Assembly (NCBI RefSeq): GCF_000003605.2 | Contig: NW_003138319.1 | Coordinates: 1-28,743 of the forward strand | Direction: 5' to 3' | Length of the DNA stretch: 28,743 nucleotides | Source of the DNA: Saccoglossus kowalevskii | Lineage: Eukaryota; Hemichordata; Enteropneusta; Harrimaniidae | Shown: positions 1 to 10,135 of the stretch, piece after piece | How the letters are laid out: the number at the start of each line of letters is the position of its first letter | Numbering within the stretch: the first letter of the stretch is position 1 | Made by a program: the position numbers and the translations under genes | Notes under the pieces: model-generated | Databases searched by the model: none | The model's input: only the letters and a program-made list of their open reading frames with translations | Told to the model about the DNA's origin: nothing

Positions 1-961
1 CAGACAGAGCTGATCTCTGTTATCAATATGACTGCATTACACTGACAGAGCTGTGCTGTGTTACCAATCTGACTGCATTACACTGACAGAGCTGAGCTCT
101 GTTACCAATCTGACTGCATTACACTGACAGAACTGAGCTGTTACCAAGCTGACTGCATTACACTGACAGAATGAGCTCTGTTACCAATATGACTGCATTA
201 CACTGACAGAGCTCTGTTACCAATATGACTGCATTACACTGGCAGAGCTGTGCTCTGTAAACAATATGTCTGCATTATACTGACAGAGCTGAGCTCTGTT
301 ACCAATCTGACTGCATTACGCTGACAGATTTCTGTTACCAATCTGACTGCATTACACTGAAATAACTGTGCTCTGTTACCAATCTGACTGCATTACACTG
401 ACAGAGCTGTGCTCTGTTACCAATCTGACTGCATTGCACTGACAGAGCTGAGCTCTGTTACCAATCTGACTGCATTACGCTGACAAAACTGAGCTGTTAC
501 CCATCTGACTGCATTACACTGACAGAGCTCTGTTACCAATATGACTGCATTACACTGGCAGAGCTGTGCTCTGTAACCAATATGTTTGCATTATACTGAC
601 AGAGCTGAGCTCTGTTACCAATCTGACTGCATTACGCTGACAGATTTCTGTTACCAATCTGACTACATTACACTGAGAAATAACTGTGCTCTGTTACCAA
701 TCTGACTGCATTACACTGACAGAGCTGTGCTCTGTTACCAATCTGACTGCATTACACTGACAGAGCTGTGCTCTGTTATCAATCTGACTGCATTACACTG
801 ACAGAGCTGTGCTCTGTTACCAATATGACTCCATTACACTGACAGAGATGAGCTCTGTTACCATTCTGACTGCATTACACTGACAGGGCTGTGCTCTGTT
901 ACCAATATGACCACATTACACTGACAGAGCTGTGCTCTGTTACCAATCTGACTGCATTACA

Positions 962-1002
962 CTGACAGAGCTGAGCTCTGTTACCAATCTGACTGCATTA
1001 CA
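962..1002 (+). repeat. Reference monomer, type B (A at position 13)
   Basis: This is a clean 41-bp unit identical to type A except for A at monomer position 13. The change creates the 5-bp direct duplication GAGCT-GAGCT and a GAGCTC (SacI) hexamer, and it adds a third TGA on the plus strand. Type B copies carrying AATATG instead of AATCTG are a recurrent subtype with a fixed place in the higher-order order, for example just before the 36-bp palindromic monomer. Types A and B are interleaved through the whole window in roughly similar numbers by eye. Confidence 0.95.
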
Positions 1003-1043
1003 CTGACAGAGCTGAGCTCTGTTACCAATCTGACTGCATTACA

Positions 1044-1084
1044 CTGACAGAGCTGTGCTCTGTTACCAATCTGACTGCATTACA
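1044..1084 (+). repeat. Reference monomer, type A (T at position 13)
   Basis: This is a clean 41-bp unit with T at monomer position 13 (loop TGT in CAGAGC-TGT-GCTCTG). Composition is 10 A, 12 T, 11 C and 8 G, which is 46% GC with no CpG. It carries one CCAAT pentamer at monomer positions 23-27 and two CTGAC pentamers at 1-5 and 28-32. Two TTAC tetramers (20-23 shifted by one base, and 37-40) precede the CTGAC pentamers, so the unit may descend from two unequal half-units, though this is weak. Type A is one of the two ground-state forms across the array. Confidence 0.95.
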
Positions 1085-1207
1085 CTGACAGAGCTGAGCT
1101 CTGTTACCAATCTGACTGCATTACACTGACAGAGCTGAGCTCTGTTACCAATCTGACTGCATTACACTGACAGATCTGTACTCTGTTACCAATCTGACTG
1201 CATTACA

Positions 1208-1619
1208 CTGAGAAATAACTGTGCTCTGTTACCAATCTGACTGCATTACACTGACAGAGCTGTGCTCTGTTACCAATCTGACTGCATTACACTGACAGAG
1301 CTGTGCTCTGTTACCAATATGACTCCATTACACTGACAGAGATGAGCTCTGTTACCATTCTGACTGCATTACACTGACAGGGCTGTGCTCTGTTACCAAT
1401 ATGACCACATTACACTGACAGAGCTGTGCTCTGTTACCAATCTGACTGCATTACACTGACAGAGCTGAGCTCTGTTACCAATCTGACTGCATTACACTGA
1501 CAGAGCTGAGCTCTGTTACCAATCTGACTGCATTACACTGACAGAGCTGAGCTCTGTTACCAATCTGACTGCATTACACTGACAGATCTGTACTCTGTTA
1601 CCAATCTGACTGCATTACA
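1208..1619 (+). repeat. 412-bp second copy of the 673-1207 block, three monomers shorter
   Basis: This block starts with the same 43-bp CTGAGAAATAACTG monomer and ends with the same CAGATCTGTACTC monomer as 673-1207. It also carries the rare TTACCATTCTG (1351-1361). It is 123 bp, exactly three monomers, shorter. The shared private variants show direct duplication of a multi-monomer block, followed or accompanied by in-register loss of monomers. Confidence 0.85.
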
Positions 1620-2396
1620 CTGACAGAGCAGTGCTCTGTTACTAATCTGACTGCATTACACTGACAGAGCTGAGCTCTGTTACCAATATGACTGCATTAC
1701 ACTGACAGAGCTGAGCTCTGTTACCAATCTGACTGCATTACACTGACAGAGCTGTGCTCTGTTACCAATCTGACTGCATTACACTGACAGAGCTGAGCTC
1801 TGTTACCAATCTGACTGCATTACACTGACAGAGCTGAGCTCTGTTACCAGTCTGACTGCATTACACTGACAGATCTGTGCTCTGTTACCAATCTGACTGA
1901 ATTGCACTGACAGAGCAGTGCTCTGTTACTAATCTGACCGCATTACACTGACAGAGCTGTGCTCTGTTACCAATCTGACCACATTACACTGACAGAGCTG
2001 TGCTCTGTTACCAATCTGATTGCATTACACTGACAGAGCTGAGCTCTGTTACCAATATGACTGCATTACACTGACAGAGCTGAGCTCTGTTACCAATCTG
2101 TCTGCATTACACTGACAGAGCTGTGCTCTGTTACCAATCTGACTGCATTACACTGACAGAGCTGAGCTCTGTTATCAATATGACTGCATTACACTGACAG
2201 AGCTGTGCTGTGTTACCAATCTGAATGCATTACACTGACAGAGCTGTGCTCTGTTACCAATCTGACTGCATTACACTGACAGAGCTGAGCTCTGTTACCA
2301 ATCTGACTGCATTACACTGACAGAACTGAGCTGTTACCAATCTGACTGCATTACACTGACAGAGCTGAGCTCTGTTACCAATATGACTGCATTACA

Positions 2397-2432
2397 CTGA
2401 CAGAGCTCTGTTACCAATATGACTGCATTACA
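2397..2432 (+). repeat. 36-bp palindromic monomer variant, reference copy
   Basis: This monomer is 5 bp short of the consensus because one GAGCT of the GAGCTGAGCT duplication found in type B is absent. The result is a perfect 12-bp palindrome, ACAGAGCTCTGT, followed by TTACCAATATG. It precedes almost every CTGGCAG monomer. Point variants of it include GAGATCTG at about 9528, 22468 and 24567, which keep a shorter palindrome. Deletion by slippage between the two GAGCT copies is the simplest origin; the reverse (a 36-bp ancestor gaining 5 bp) is possible but less likely given how common 41-bp units are. Confidence 0.9.
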
Positions 2433-2514
2433 CTGGCAGAGCTGTGCTCTGTAAACAATATGTCTGCATTATACTGACAGAGTTGAGCTCTGTTACCAAT
2501 CTGACTGCATTACG

Positions 2515-2550
2515 CTGACAGATTTCTGTTACCAATCTGACTGCATTACA
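2515..2550 (+). repeat. 36-bp CAGATTTCTG monomer variant, reference copy
   Basis: This second, independent 36-bp class has CTGACAGATTTCTGTTACC in place of the inverted-repeat segment, so the hairpin is mostly lost. It follows the type B monomer that ends ATTACG, and it precedes the CTGAAATAACTG or CTGACATAACTG unit in nearly every cassette. It appears fixed as a linked trio, which shows that variants are copied as multi-monomer blocks and not one monomer at a time. At 7744-7755 the run of T is one base shorter, in a segment with several other single-base indels. Confidence 0.9.
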
Positions 2551-3601
2551 CTGAAATAACTGTGCTCTGTTACCAATCTAACTGCATTACACTGACAGAG
2601 CTGTGCTCTGTTACCAATCTGACTGCATTACACTAAACAGAGCTGTGCTCTGTTACCAATCTGACTGCATTACACTGACAGAGCTGTGCTCTGTTACCAA
2701 TATGACTCCATTACACTGACAGAGATGAGCTCTGTTACCAATCTGACTGCATTACACTGACAGGGCTGTGCTCTGTTACCAATATGACCACATTACACTG
2801 ACAGAGCTGTGCTCTGTTACCAATCTGACGGCATTACACGGACAGAGCTGAGCTCTGTTATCAATATGACTGCATTACACTGACAGAGCTGAGCTCTGTT
2901 ACCAATCTGACTGCATTACACTGACAGAGCTGTGCTCTGTTACCAATCTGACTGCATTACACTGACAGAGCTGAGCTCTGTTACCAATCTGACTGCATTA
3001 CACTGACAGAACTGAGCTGTTACCAATCTGACTGCATTACACTGACAGAGCTGAGCTCTGTTACCAATATGACTGCATTACACTGACAGAGCTCTGTTAC
3101 CAATATGACTGCATTACACTGGCAGAGCTGTGCTCTGTAAACAATATGTCTGCATTATACTAACAGAGCTGAGCTCTGTTACCAATCTGACTGCATTACG
3201 CTGACAGATTTCTGTTACCAATCTGACTGCATTACACTGAAATAACTGTGCTCTGTTACCAATCTGACTGCATTACACTGACAGAGCTGTGCTCTGTTAC
3301 CAATCTGACTGCATTACACTGACAGAGCTGAGCTCTGTTACCAATCTGACTGCATTACACTGACAGAACTGAGCTGTTACCAATCTGACTGCATTACACT
3401 GACAGAGCTGAGCTCTGTTACCAATATGACTGCATTACACTGACAGAGCTCTGTTACTAATATGACTGCATTACACTGGCAGAGCTGTGCTCTGTAAACA
3501 ATATGTCTGCATTATACTGACAGAGCTGAGCTCTGTTACCAATCTGACTGCATTACGCTGACAGATTTCTGTTACCAATCTGACTGCATTACACTGAAAT
3601 A

Positions 3602-4375
3602 ACTGTGCTCTGTTACCAATCTGACTGCATTACACACTGACAGAGCTGAGCTCTGTTACCAATCTGACTGCATTACACTGACAGAGCTGAGCTCTGTTAC
3701 CAATCTGACTGCATTACACACTGACAGAGCTGAGCTCTGTTACCAATCTGACTGCATTACACTGACAGATCTGTGCTCTGTTACCAATCTGACTGCATTA
3801 CACTGACAGAGCTGTGCTCTGTTACCAATCTGACTGCATTACACTGACAGAGCTGTGCTCTGTTACCAATCTGACCACATTACACTGACAGAGCTGTGCT
3901 CTGTTACCAATCTGATTGCATTACACTGACAGAGCTGAGCTCTGTTACCAATCTGACTGCATTACACTGACAGAGCTGAGCTCTGTTACCAATCTGACTG
4001 CATTACACTGACAGAGCTGTGCTCTGTTACCAATCTGACTGCATTATACTGACAGAGCTGAGCTCTGTTACCAATCTGACTGCATTACACTGACAGAACT
4101 GAGCTGTTACCAATCTGACTGCATTACACTGACAGAGCTGAGCTCTGTTACCAATATGACTGCATTACACTGACAGAGCTCTGTTACCAATATGACTGCA
4201 TTACACTGGCAGAGCTGTGCTCTGTAAACAATATGTCTGCATTATACTGACATAGCTGAGCTCTGTTACCAATCTGACTGCATTATGCTGACAGATTTCT
4301 GTTACCAATCTGACTGCATTACACTGAAATAACTGTGCTCTGTTACCAATCTGACTGCATTACACTGACAGAGCT
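3602..4375 (+). repeat. 774-bp block, copy 1 (offset +1017 to copy 2)
   Basis: This block includes the 2-bp expansion ATTACACACTG (3631 and again near 3715), the TATGACCAC-like and GATTGC monomers, and one full cassette with its CTGGCAG monomer at 4206. The same order and variants recur 1,017 bp downstream. Differences noted between copies are CATAGCTG (about 4251) and ATTATGCTG (about 4283) here, versus CAGAGCTG and ATTACGCTG in the second copy. The start and end are where variant monomers stop matching. Confidence 0.8.
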
Positions 4376-4618
4376 GTGCTCTGTTACCAATATGACTCCA
4401 TTACACTGACAGAGATGAGCTCTGTTACCAATCTGACTGCATTACACTGACAGGGCTGTGCTCTGTTACCAATATGACCACATTACACTGACAGAGCTGT
4501 GCTCTGTTACCAATCTGACTGCATTACACTGACAGAGCTGAGCTCTGTTACCAATATGACTGCATTACACTGACAGAGCTGAGCTCTGTTACCAATCTGA
4601 CTGCATTACACTGACAGA

Positions 4619-5392
4619 GCTGTGCTCTGTTACCAATCTGACTGCATTACACACTGACAGAGCTGAGCTCTGTTACCAATCTGACTGCATTACACTGACA
4701 GAGCTGAGCTCTGTTACCAATCTGACTGCATTACACACTGACAGAGCTGAGCTCTGTTACCAATCTGACTGCATTACACTGACAGATCTGTGCTCTGTTA
4801 CCAATCTGACTGCATTACACTGACAGAGCTGTGCTCTGTTACCAATCTGACTGCATTACACTGACAGAGCTGTGCTCTGTTACCAATCTGACCACATTAC
4901 ACTGACAGAGCTGTGCTCTGTTACCAATCTGATTGCATTACACTGACAGAGCTGAGCTCTGTTACCAATCTGACTGCATTACACTGACAGAGCTGAGCTC
5001 TGTTACCAATCTGACTGCATTACACTGACAGAGCTGTGCTCTGTTACCAATCTGACTGCATTATACTGACAGAGCTGAGCTCTGTTACCAATCTGACTGC
5101 ATTACACTGACAGAACTGAGCTGTTACCAATCTGACTGCATTACACTGACAGAGCTGAGCTCTGTTACCAATATGACTGCATTACACTGACAGAGCTCTG
5201 TTACCAATATGACTGCATTACACTGGCAGAGCTGTGCTCTGTAAACAATATGTCTGCATTATACTGACAGAGCTGAGCTCTGTTACCAATCTGACTGCAT
5301 TACGCTGACAGATTTCTGTTACCAATCTGACTGCATTACACTGAAATAACTGTGCTCTGTTACCAATCTGACTGCATTACACACTGACAGAG
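4619..5392 (+). repeat. 774-bp block, copy 2
   Basis: This is near identical to 3602-4375 at an offset of 1,017 bp, with the same ACAC expansions and the same variant order through the cassette at about 5107-5381. A third, shorter version follows at about 5358-6060: the CTGGCAG monomer at 5869 lies 646 bp after the one at 5223, and it again starts from an ATTACACACTG monomer. The 3.6-6.1 kb segment is therefore a run of three related blocks. Confidence 0.8.
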
Positions 5393-7635
5393 CTGAGCTC
5401 TGTTACCAATCTGACTGCATTACACTGACAGATCTGTGCTCTGTTACCAATCTGACTGCATTACACTGACAGAGCTGTGCTCTGTTACCAATCTGACTGC
5501 ATTACACTGACAGAGCTGTGCTCTGTTACCAATCTGACCACATTACACTGACAGAGCTGTGCTCTGTTACCAATCTGATTGCATTACACTGACAGAGCTG
5601 AGCTCTGTTACCAATCTGACTGCATTACACTGACAGAGCTGAGCTCTGTTACCAATCTGACTGCATTACACTGACAGAGCTGTGCTCTGTTACCAATCTG
5701 ACTGCATTATACTGACAGAGCTGAGCTCTGTTACCAATCTGACTGCATTACACTGACAGAACTGAGCTGTTACCAATCTGACTGCATTACACTGACAGAG
5801 CTGAGCTCTGTTACCAATATGACTGCATTACACTGACAGAGCTCTGTTACCAATATGACTGCATTACACTGGCAGAGCTGTGCTCTGTAAACAATATGTC
5901 TGCATTATACTGACAGAGCTGAGCTCTGTTACCAATCTGACTGCATTACGCTGACAGATTTCTGTTACCAATCTGACTGCATTACACTGAAATAACTGTG
6001 CTCTGTTACCAATCTGACTGCATTACACTGACAGAGCTGTGCTCTGTTACCAATCTGACTGCATTACACTAACAGAGCTGTGCTCTGTTACCAATCTGAC
6101 TGCATTACACTGACAGAGCTGTGCTCTGTTACCAATATGACTCCATTACAATGACAGAGATGAGCTCTGTTACCAATCTGACTGCATTACACGGACAGGG
6201 CTGTGCTCTGTTACCAATATGACCACATTACACTGACAGAGCTGTGCTCTGTTACCAATCTGACTGCATTACACTGACAGAGCTGAGCTCTGTTACCAAT
6301 ATGACTGCATTACACTGACAGAGCTGAGCTCTGTTACCAATCTGACTGCATTAAACTGACAGAGCTGTGCTCTGTTACCAATCTGACTGCATTACACACT
6401 GACAGAGCTGAGCTCTGTTACCAATCTGACTGCATTACACTGACAGAGCTGTGCTCTGTTACCAATCTGATTGCATTACACTGACAGAGCTGAGCTCTGT
6501 TACCAATATGACTGCATTACACTGACAGAGCTGAGCTCTGTTACCAATCTGACTGCATTACACTGACAGAGCTGTGCTCTGTTACCAATCTGACTGCATT
6601 ACACTGACAGAGCTGAGCTCTGTTACCAATCTGACTGCATTACACTGACAGAACTGAGCTGTTACCAATCTGACTGCATTACACTGACAGAGCTGAGCTC
6701 TGTTACCAATATGACTGCATTACACTGACAGAGCTCTGTTACCAATATGACTGCATTACACTGGCAGAGCTGTGCTCTGTAAACAATATGTCTGCATTAT
6801 ACTGACAGAGCTGAGCTCTGTTACCAATCTGACTGCATTACACTGACAGAACTGTGCTCTGTTACCAATATGACTGCATTACACTGACAGAGCTGTGCTC
6901 TGTTACCAATCTGACTGCATTACACTGACAGAGCTGAGCTCTGTTACCAATATGACTGCATTACACTGACAGAGCTGAGCTCTGTTACCAATCTGACTGC
7001 ATTACACTGACAGAGCTGTGCTCTGTTACCAATCTGACTGCATTACACTGACAGAGCTGAGCTCTGTTACCAATCTGACTGCATTACACTGACAGAGCTG
7101 AGCTCTGTTACCAATCTGACTGCATTACACTGACAGATCTGTGCTCTGTTACCAATCTGACTGCATTACACTGACAGAGCAGTGCTCTGTTACTAATCTG
7201 ACCGCATTACACTGACAGAGCTGTGCTCTGTTACCAATCTGACCACATTACACTGACAGAGCTGTGCTCTGTTACCAATCTGATTGCATTACACTGACAG
7301 AGCTGAGCTCTGTTACCAATCTGACTGCATTACACTGACAGAGCTGTGCTCTGTTACCAATCTGACTGCATTACACTGACAGAGCTGAGCTCTGTTATCA
7401 ATATGACTGCATTACACTGACAGAGCTGTGCTCTGTTACCAATATGACTGCATTACACTGACAGAGCTAAGCTCTGTTACCAATATGACTGCATTACACT
7501 GACAGAGCTGAGCTCTGTTACCACTATGACTTCATTACACTGACAGAGCTGAGCTCTGTTACCAATCTGACTGCATTACACTGAAATAGCTGTGCTCTGT
7601 TATCAATATGACTGCATTACACTGACAGAGCTCTG

Positions 7636-7790
7636 TTACCCAATATGACTGCATTACACTTGGCAGAGCTGTGCTCTGTAACCAATTATGTTTGCATTAT
7701 ACTGACAGAGCTGAGCTCTGTTACCAATCTGACTGCATTACGCTGACAGATTCTGTTACCAATCTGACTGCATTTACACTGACATAACTG
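7636..7790. other. Cluster of single-base indels inside the array
   Basis: Compared with the matching cassettes near 16.46-16.61 and 27.13-27.28 kb, this segment has an extra C in TTACCCAATATG (about 7640), an extra T before TGGCAG (7660-7661), an extra T in CCAATTATG (about 7686), one T fewer in CAGATTCTG (about 7749) and an extra T in CATTTACAC (about 7775). Five one-base changes within about 140 bp, mostly in homopolymer runs, is far above the background indel rate here. Consensus sequencing error is the simplest explanation, with real divergence as the alternative. Confidence 0.8.
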
Positions 7791-7904
7791 TGCTCTGTTA
7801 CCAATCTGACTGCATTACACTGACAGAGCTGAGCTCTGTTACCAATATGACTGCATTACACTGACAGAGCTGAGCTCTGTTACCAATCTGACTGCATTAC
7901 ACTG

Positions 7905-8624
7905 ACAGAGCTGTGCTCTGTTACCAATCTGACTGCATTACACTGACAGAGCTGTGCTCTGTTACCAATATGACAACATTACACTGACAGAGATGAGCTC
8001 TGTTACCAATCTGACTGCATTACACTGACAGGGCTGTGCTCTGTTACCAATATGACCACATTACACTGACAGAGCTGTGCTCTGTTACCAATATGACTGC
8101 ATTACACTGACAGAGCTGAGCTCTGTTACCAATCTGACTGCATTACACTGACAGAGCTGTGCTCTGTTACCAATCTGACTGCATTACACTGACAGAGCTG
8201 AGCTCTGTTACCAATCTGACTGCATTACACTGACAGAACTGAGCTGTTACCAATCTGACTGCATTACACTGACAGAGCTGAGCTCTGTTACCAATATGAC
8301 TGCATTACACTGACAGAGCTCTGTTACCAATATGACTGCATTACACTGGCAGAGCTGTGCTCTGTAAACAATATGTCTGCATTATACTGACAGAGCTGAG
8401 TTCTGTTACCAATCTGACTGCATTACACTGACAGAACTGAGCTGTTACCAATCTGACTGCATTACACTGACAGAGCTGAGCTCTGTTACCAATATGACTG
8501 CATTACACTGACAGAGCTCTGTTACCAATATGACTGCATTACACTGGCAGAGCTGTGCTCTGTAAACAATATGTCTGCATTATACTGACAGAGCTGAGCT
8601 CTGTTACCAATCTGACTGCATTAC
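7905..8624 (+). repeat. 720-bp block matching 14017-14736
   Basis: This shares private variants with 14017-14736 at an offset of 6,112 bp: TATGACAACATT (7970 and 14082), GAGTTCTG (about 8398 and 14510) and the doubled cassette with CTGGCAG monomers 198 bp apart (8346/8544 and 14458/14656). The match ends where this copy goes on to ATTACGCTGACAGATTTC while the other goes on to an ordinary monomer. Coordinates are approximate to within one monomer. Confidence 0.8.
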
Positions 8625-9030
8625 GCTGACAGATTTCTGTTACCAATCTGACTGCATTACACTGAAATAACTGTGCTCTGTTACCAATCTGACTGCATTA
8701 CACTGACAGAGCTGTGCTCTGTTACCAATCTGACTGCATTACACTGACAGAGCTGTGCTCTGTTACCAATATGACTCCATTACACTGGCAGAGATGAGCT
8801 CTGTTACCAATCTGACTGCATTACACTGACAGGGCTGTGCTCTGTTACCAATATGACCACATTACACTGACAGAGCTGTGCTCTGTTACCAATCTGACTG
8901 CATTACACTGACAGAGCTGAGCTCTGTTACCAACATGACTGCATTACACTGACAGAGCTGAGCTCTGTTACCAATCTGACTGCATTACACTGACAGAGCT
9001 GTGCTCTGTTACCAATCTGACTGCATTGCA
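8181..9030 (+). repeat. 850-bp block matching 24440-25289
   Basis: This matches at an offset of 16,259 bp and includes the doubled cassette (8346/8544 and 24605/24803) and the private variant CTGGCAGAGATGAG in the monomer after TATGACTCC (about 8786 and 25045). A few substitutions separate the copies, for example GAGTTCTG at about 8398 here, GAGATCTG at about 24567 there, CAACATGAC at about 8931 here and GACGGCATT at about 25157 there. It overlaps the block that matches 14017-14736, so three places share parts of one ancestral segment. Confidence 0.75.
8346..8584 (+). repeat. 198-bp short HOR (five monomers), first occurrence
   Basis: Two CTGGCAG monomers (8346-8386 and 8544-8584) are separated by 198 bp, which equals 41+41+39+41+36. 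The order is the CTGGCAG unit, a type B unit, the 39-bp ACAGAACTGAG unit, a type B AATATG unit and the 36-bp palindromic unit. The same 198-bp spacing occurs at 14458/14656, 20285/20483 and 24605/24803. The first of each pair lacks the ATTACG, CAGATTTC and CTGAAATA members, so the cassette was cut short and restarted. Confidence 0.9.
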
Positions 9031-9186
9031 CTGACAGAGCAGTGCTCTGTTACTAATCTGACCGCATTACACTGACAGAGCTGTGCTCTGTTACCAATCT
9101 GACCACATTACACTGACAGAGCTGTGCTCTGTTACCAATCTGATTGCATTACACTGACAGAGCTGAGCTCTGTTACCAATATGACT

Positions 9187-10135
9187 GCATTACACTGACA
9201 GAGCTGAGCTCTGTTACCAATCTGACTGCATTACACTGACAGAGCTGTGCTCTGTTACCAATCTGACTGCATTACACTGGCAGAGCTGAGCTCTGTTATC
9301 AATATGACTGCATTACACTGACAGAGCTGTGCTGTGTTACCAATCTGAATGCATTACACTGACAGAGCTGTGCTCTGTTACCAATCTGACTGCATTACAC
9401 TGACAGAGCTGAGCTCTGTTACCAATCTGACTGCATTACACTGACAGAACTGAGCTGTTACCAATCTGACTGCATTACACTGACAGAGCTGAGCTCTGTT
9501 ACCAATATGACTGCATTACACTGACAGAGATCTGTTACCAATATGAATGCATTACACTGGCAGAGCTGTGCTCTGTAAACAATATGTCTGCATTATACTG
9601 ACAGAGCTGATCTCTGTTACCAATCTGACTGCATTACGCTGACAGATTTCTGTTACCAATCTGACTGCATTACACTGAAATAACTGTGCTCTGTTACCAA
9701 TCTGACTGCATTACACTGACAGAGCTGTGCTCTGTTAACAATCTGACTGCATTACACTAACAGAGCTGTGCTCTGTTACCAATCTGACTGCATTACACTG
9801 ACAGAGCTGTGCTCTGTTACCAATATGACTCCATTACACTGACAGAGCTGTGCTCTGTTACCAATCTGTCGGCATTACACTGACAGAGCTGAGCTCTGTT
9901 ACGAATATGACTGCATTACACTGACAGAGCTGAGCTCTGTTACCAATCTGACTGCATTACACTGACAGAGCTGTGCTCTGTTACCAATCTGACTGCATTA
10001 CACTGACAGAGCTGAGCTCTGTTACCAATCTGACTGCATTACACTGACAGAGCTGAGCTCTGTTACCAATCTGACTGCATTACACTGACAGATCTGTGCT
10101 CTGTTACCAATCTGACTGCATTACACTGACAGAGC
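9187..10135 (+). repeat. 949-bp block matching 22127-23075
   Basis: This matches at a constant offset of 12,940 bp and shares several private variants: CTGGCAGAGCTGAG with TTATCAATATG (about 9279 and 22219), GAGATCTGTTACC with AATATGAATGC (about 9528 and 22468), GCTGATCTCTG (about 9607 and 22547), CTGTTAACAATCTG (about 9734 and 22674) and CTGTCGGCATT (about 9867 and 22807). Only isolated differences were seen, for example TTACGAATATG at about 9900 here and CTGATAGAG at about 22340 there. The copies diverge at GCTGTGCTGTG versus GCAGTGCTC. Confidence 0.85.

Larger units (their letters stand above)
673..1207 (+). repeat. 535-bp block, first copy of a local tandem duplication
   Basis: This block begins with an unusual 43-bp monomer, CTGAGAAATAACTG, and ends with a monomer carrying CAGATCTGTACTC. 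In between are type A copies, a TATGACTCC unit, a CAGAGATGAG unit with the rare TTACCATTCTG, a CAGGGCTGTG unit with TATGACCAC, then A, B, B, A, B, B copies. The same series restarts immediately at 1208. The 43-bp form is seen only here and at 1208, while elsewhere the corresponding monomer is 41 bp (CTGAAATAACTG) or reads CTGACATAACTG. Confidence 0.85.
575..2432. repeat. 1.86-kb stretch without a CTGGCAG monomer
   Basis: This is the longest gap between CTGGCAG-type monomers in the window: the monomers starting at 555 and 2433 are 1,878 bp apart, while other spacings are at most 1,423 bp. It is filled by ordinary 41-bp units of types A and B and by the base-variant monomers of the rest of the HOR (GATCTGTA/GATCTGTG, GAGCAGTG with TTACTAATCTGACCG, TATGACCAC, TTATCAATATG, GCTGTGCTGTG). 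A single 39-bp unit appears near its end, at 2317. Nothing non-satellite is present. Confidence 0.85.
2317..2591 (+). repeat. Seven-monomer variant cassette, reference copy (275 bp)
   Basis: Seven monomers in fixed order form the signature of the higher-order repeat. They are: a 39-bp unit with ACAGAACTGAG and a 2-bp loss (2317-2355); a 41-bp type B unit with AATATG (2356-2396); a 36-bp unit with ACAGAGCTCTGT (2397-2432); a 41-bp CTGGCAG unit with GTAAACAATATG and ending ATTATA (2433-2473); a 41-bp type B unit ending ATTACG (2474-2514); a 36-bp CAGATTTCTG unit (2515-2550); and a 41-bp CTGAAATAACTG unit (2551-2591). The lengths add exactly to 275. The CTGGCAG unit recurs 36 times, starting near 239, 555, 2433, 3119, 3476, 4206, 5223, 5869, 6761, 7659, 8346, 8544, 9557, 10611, 11173, 12596, 13773, 14458, 14656, 15838, 16484, 17210, 18223, 18667, 19229, 20285, 20483, 21127, 21771, 22497, 23674, 24605, 24803, 25939, 27154 and 27641. 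Not every copy has all seven members. Confidence 0.95.

Noticed and set aside
2397-2432. ACAGAGCTCTGT plus nearby sequence as a transcription terminator hairpin
   Set aside because: The palindrome has no loop and no following T tract, and it belongs to a satellite with no transcript evidence.
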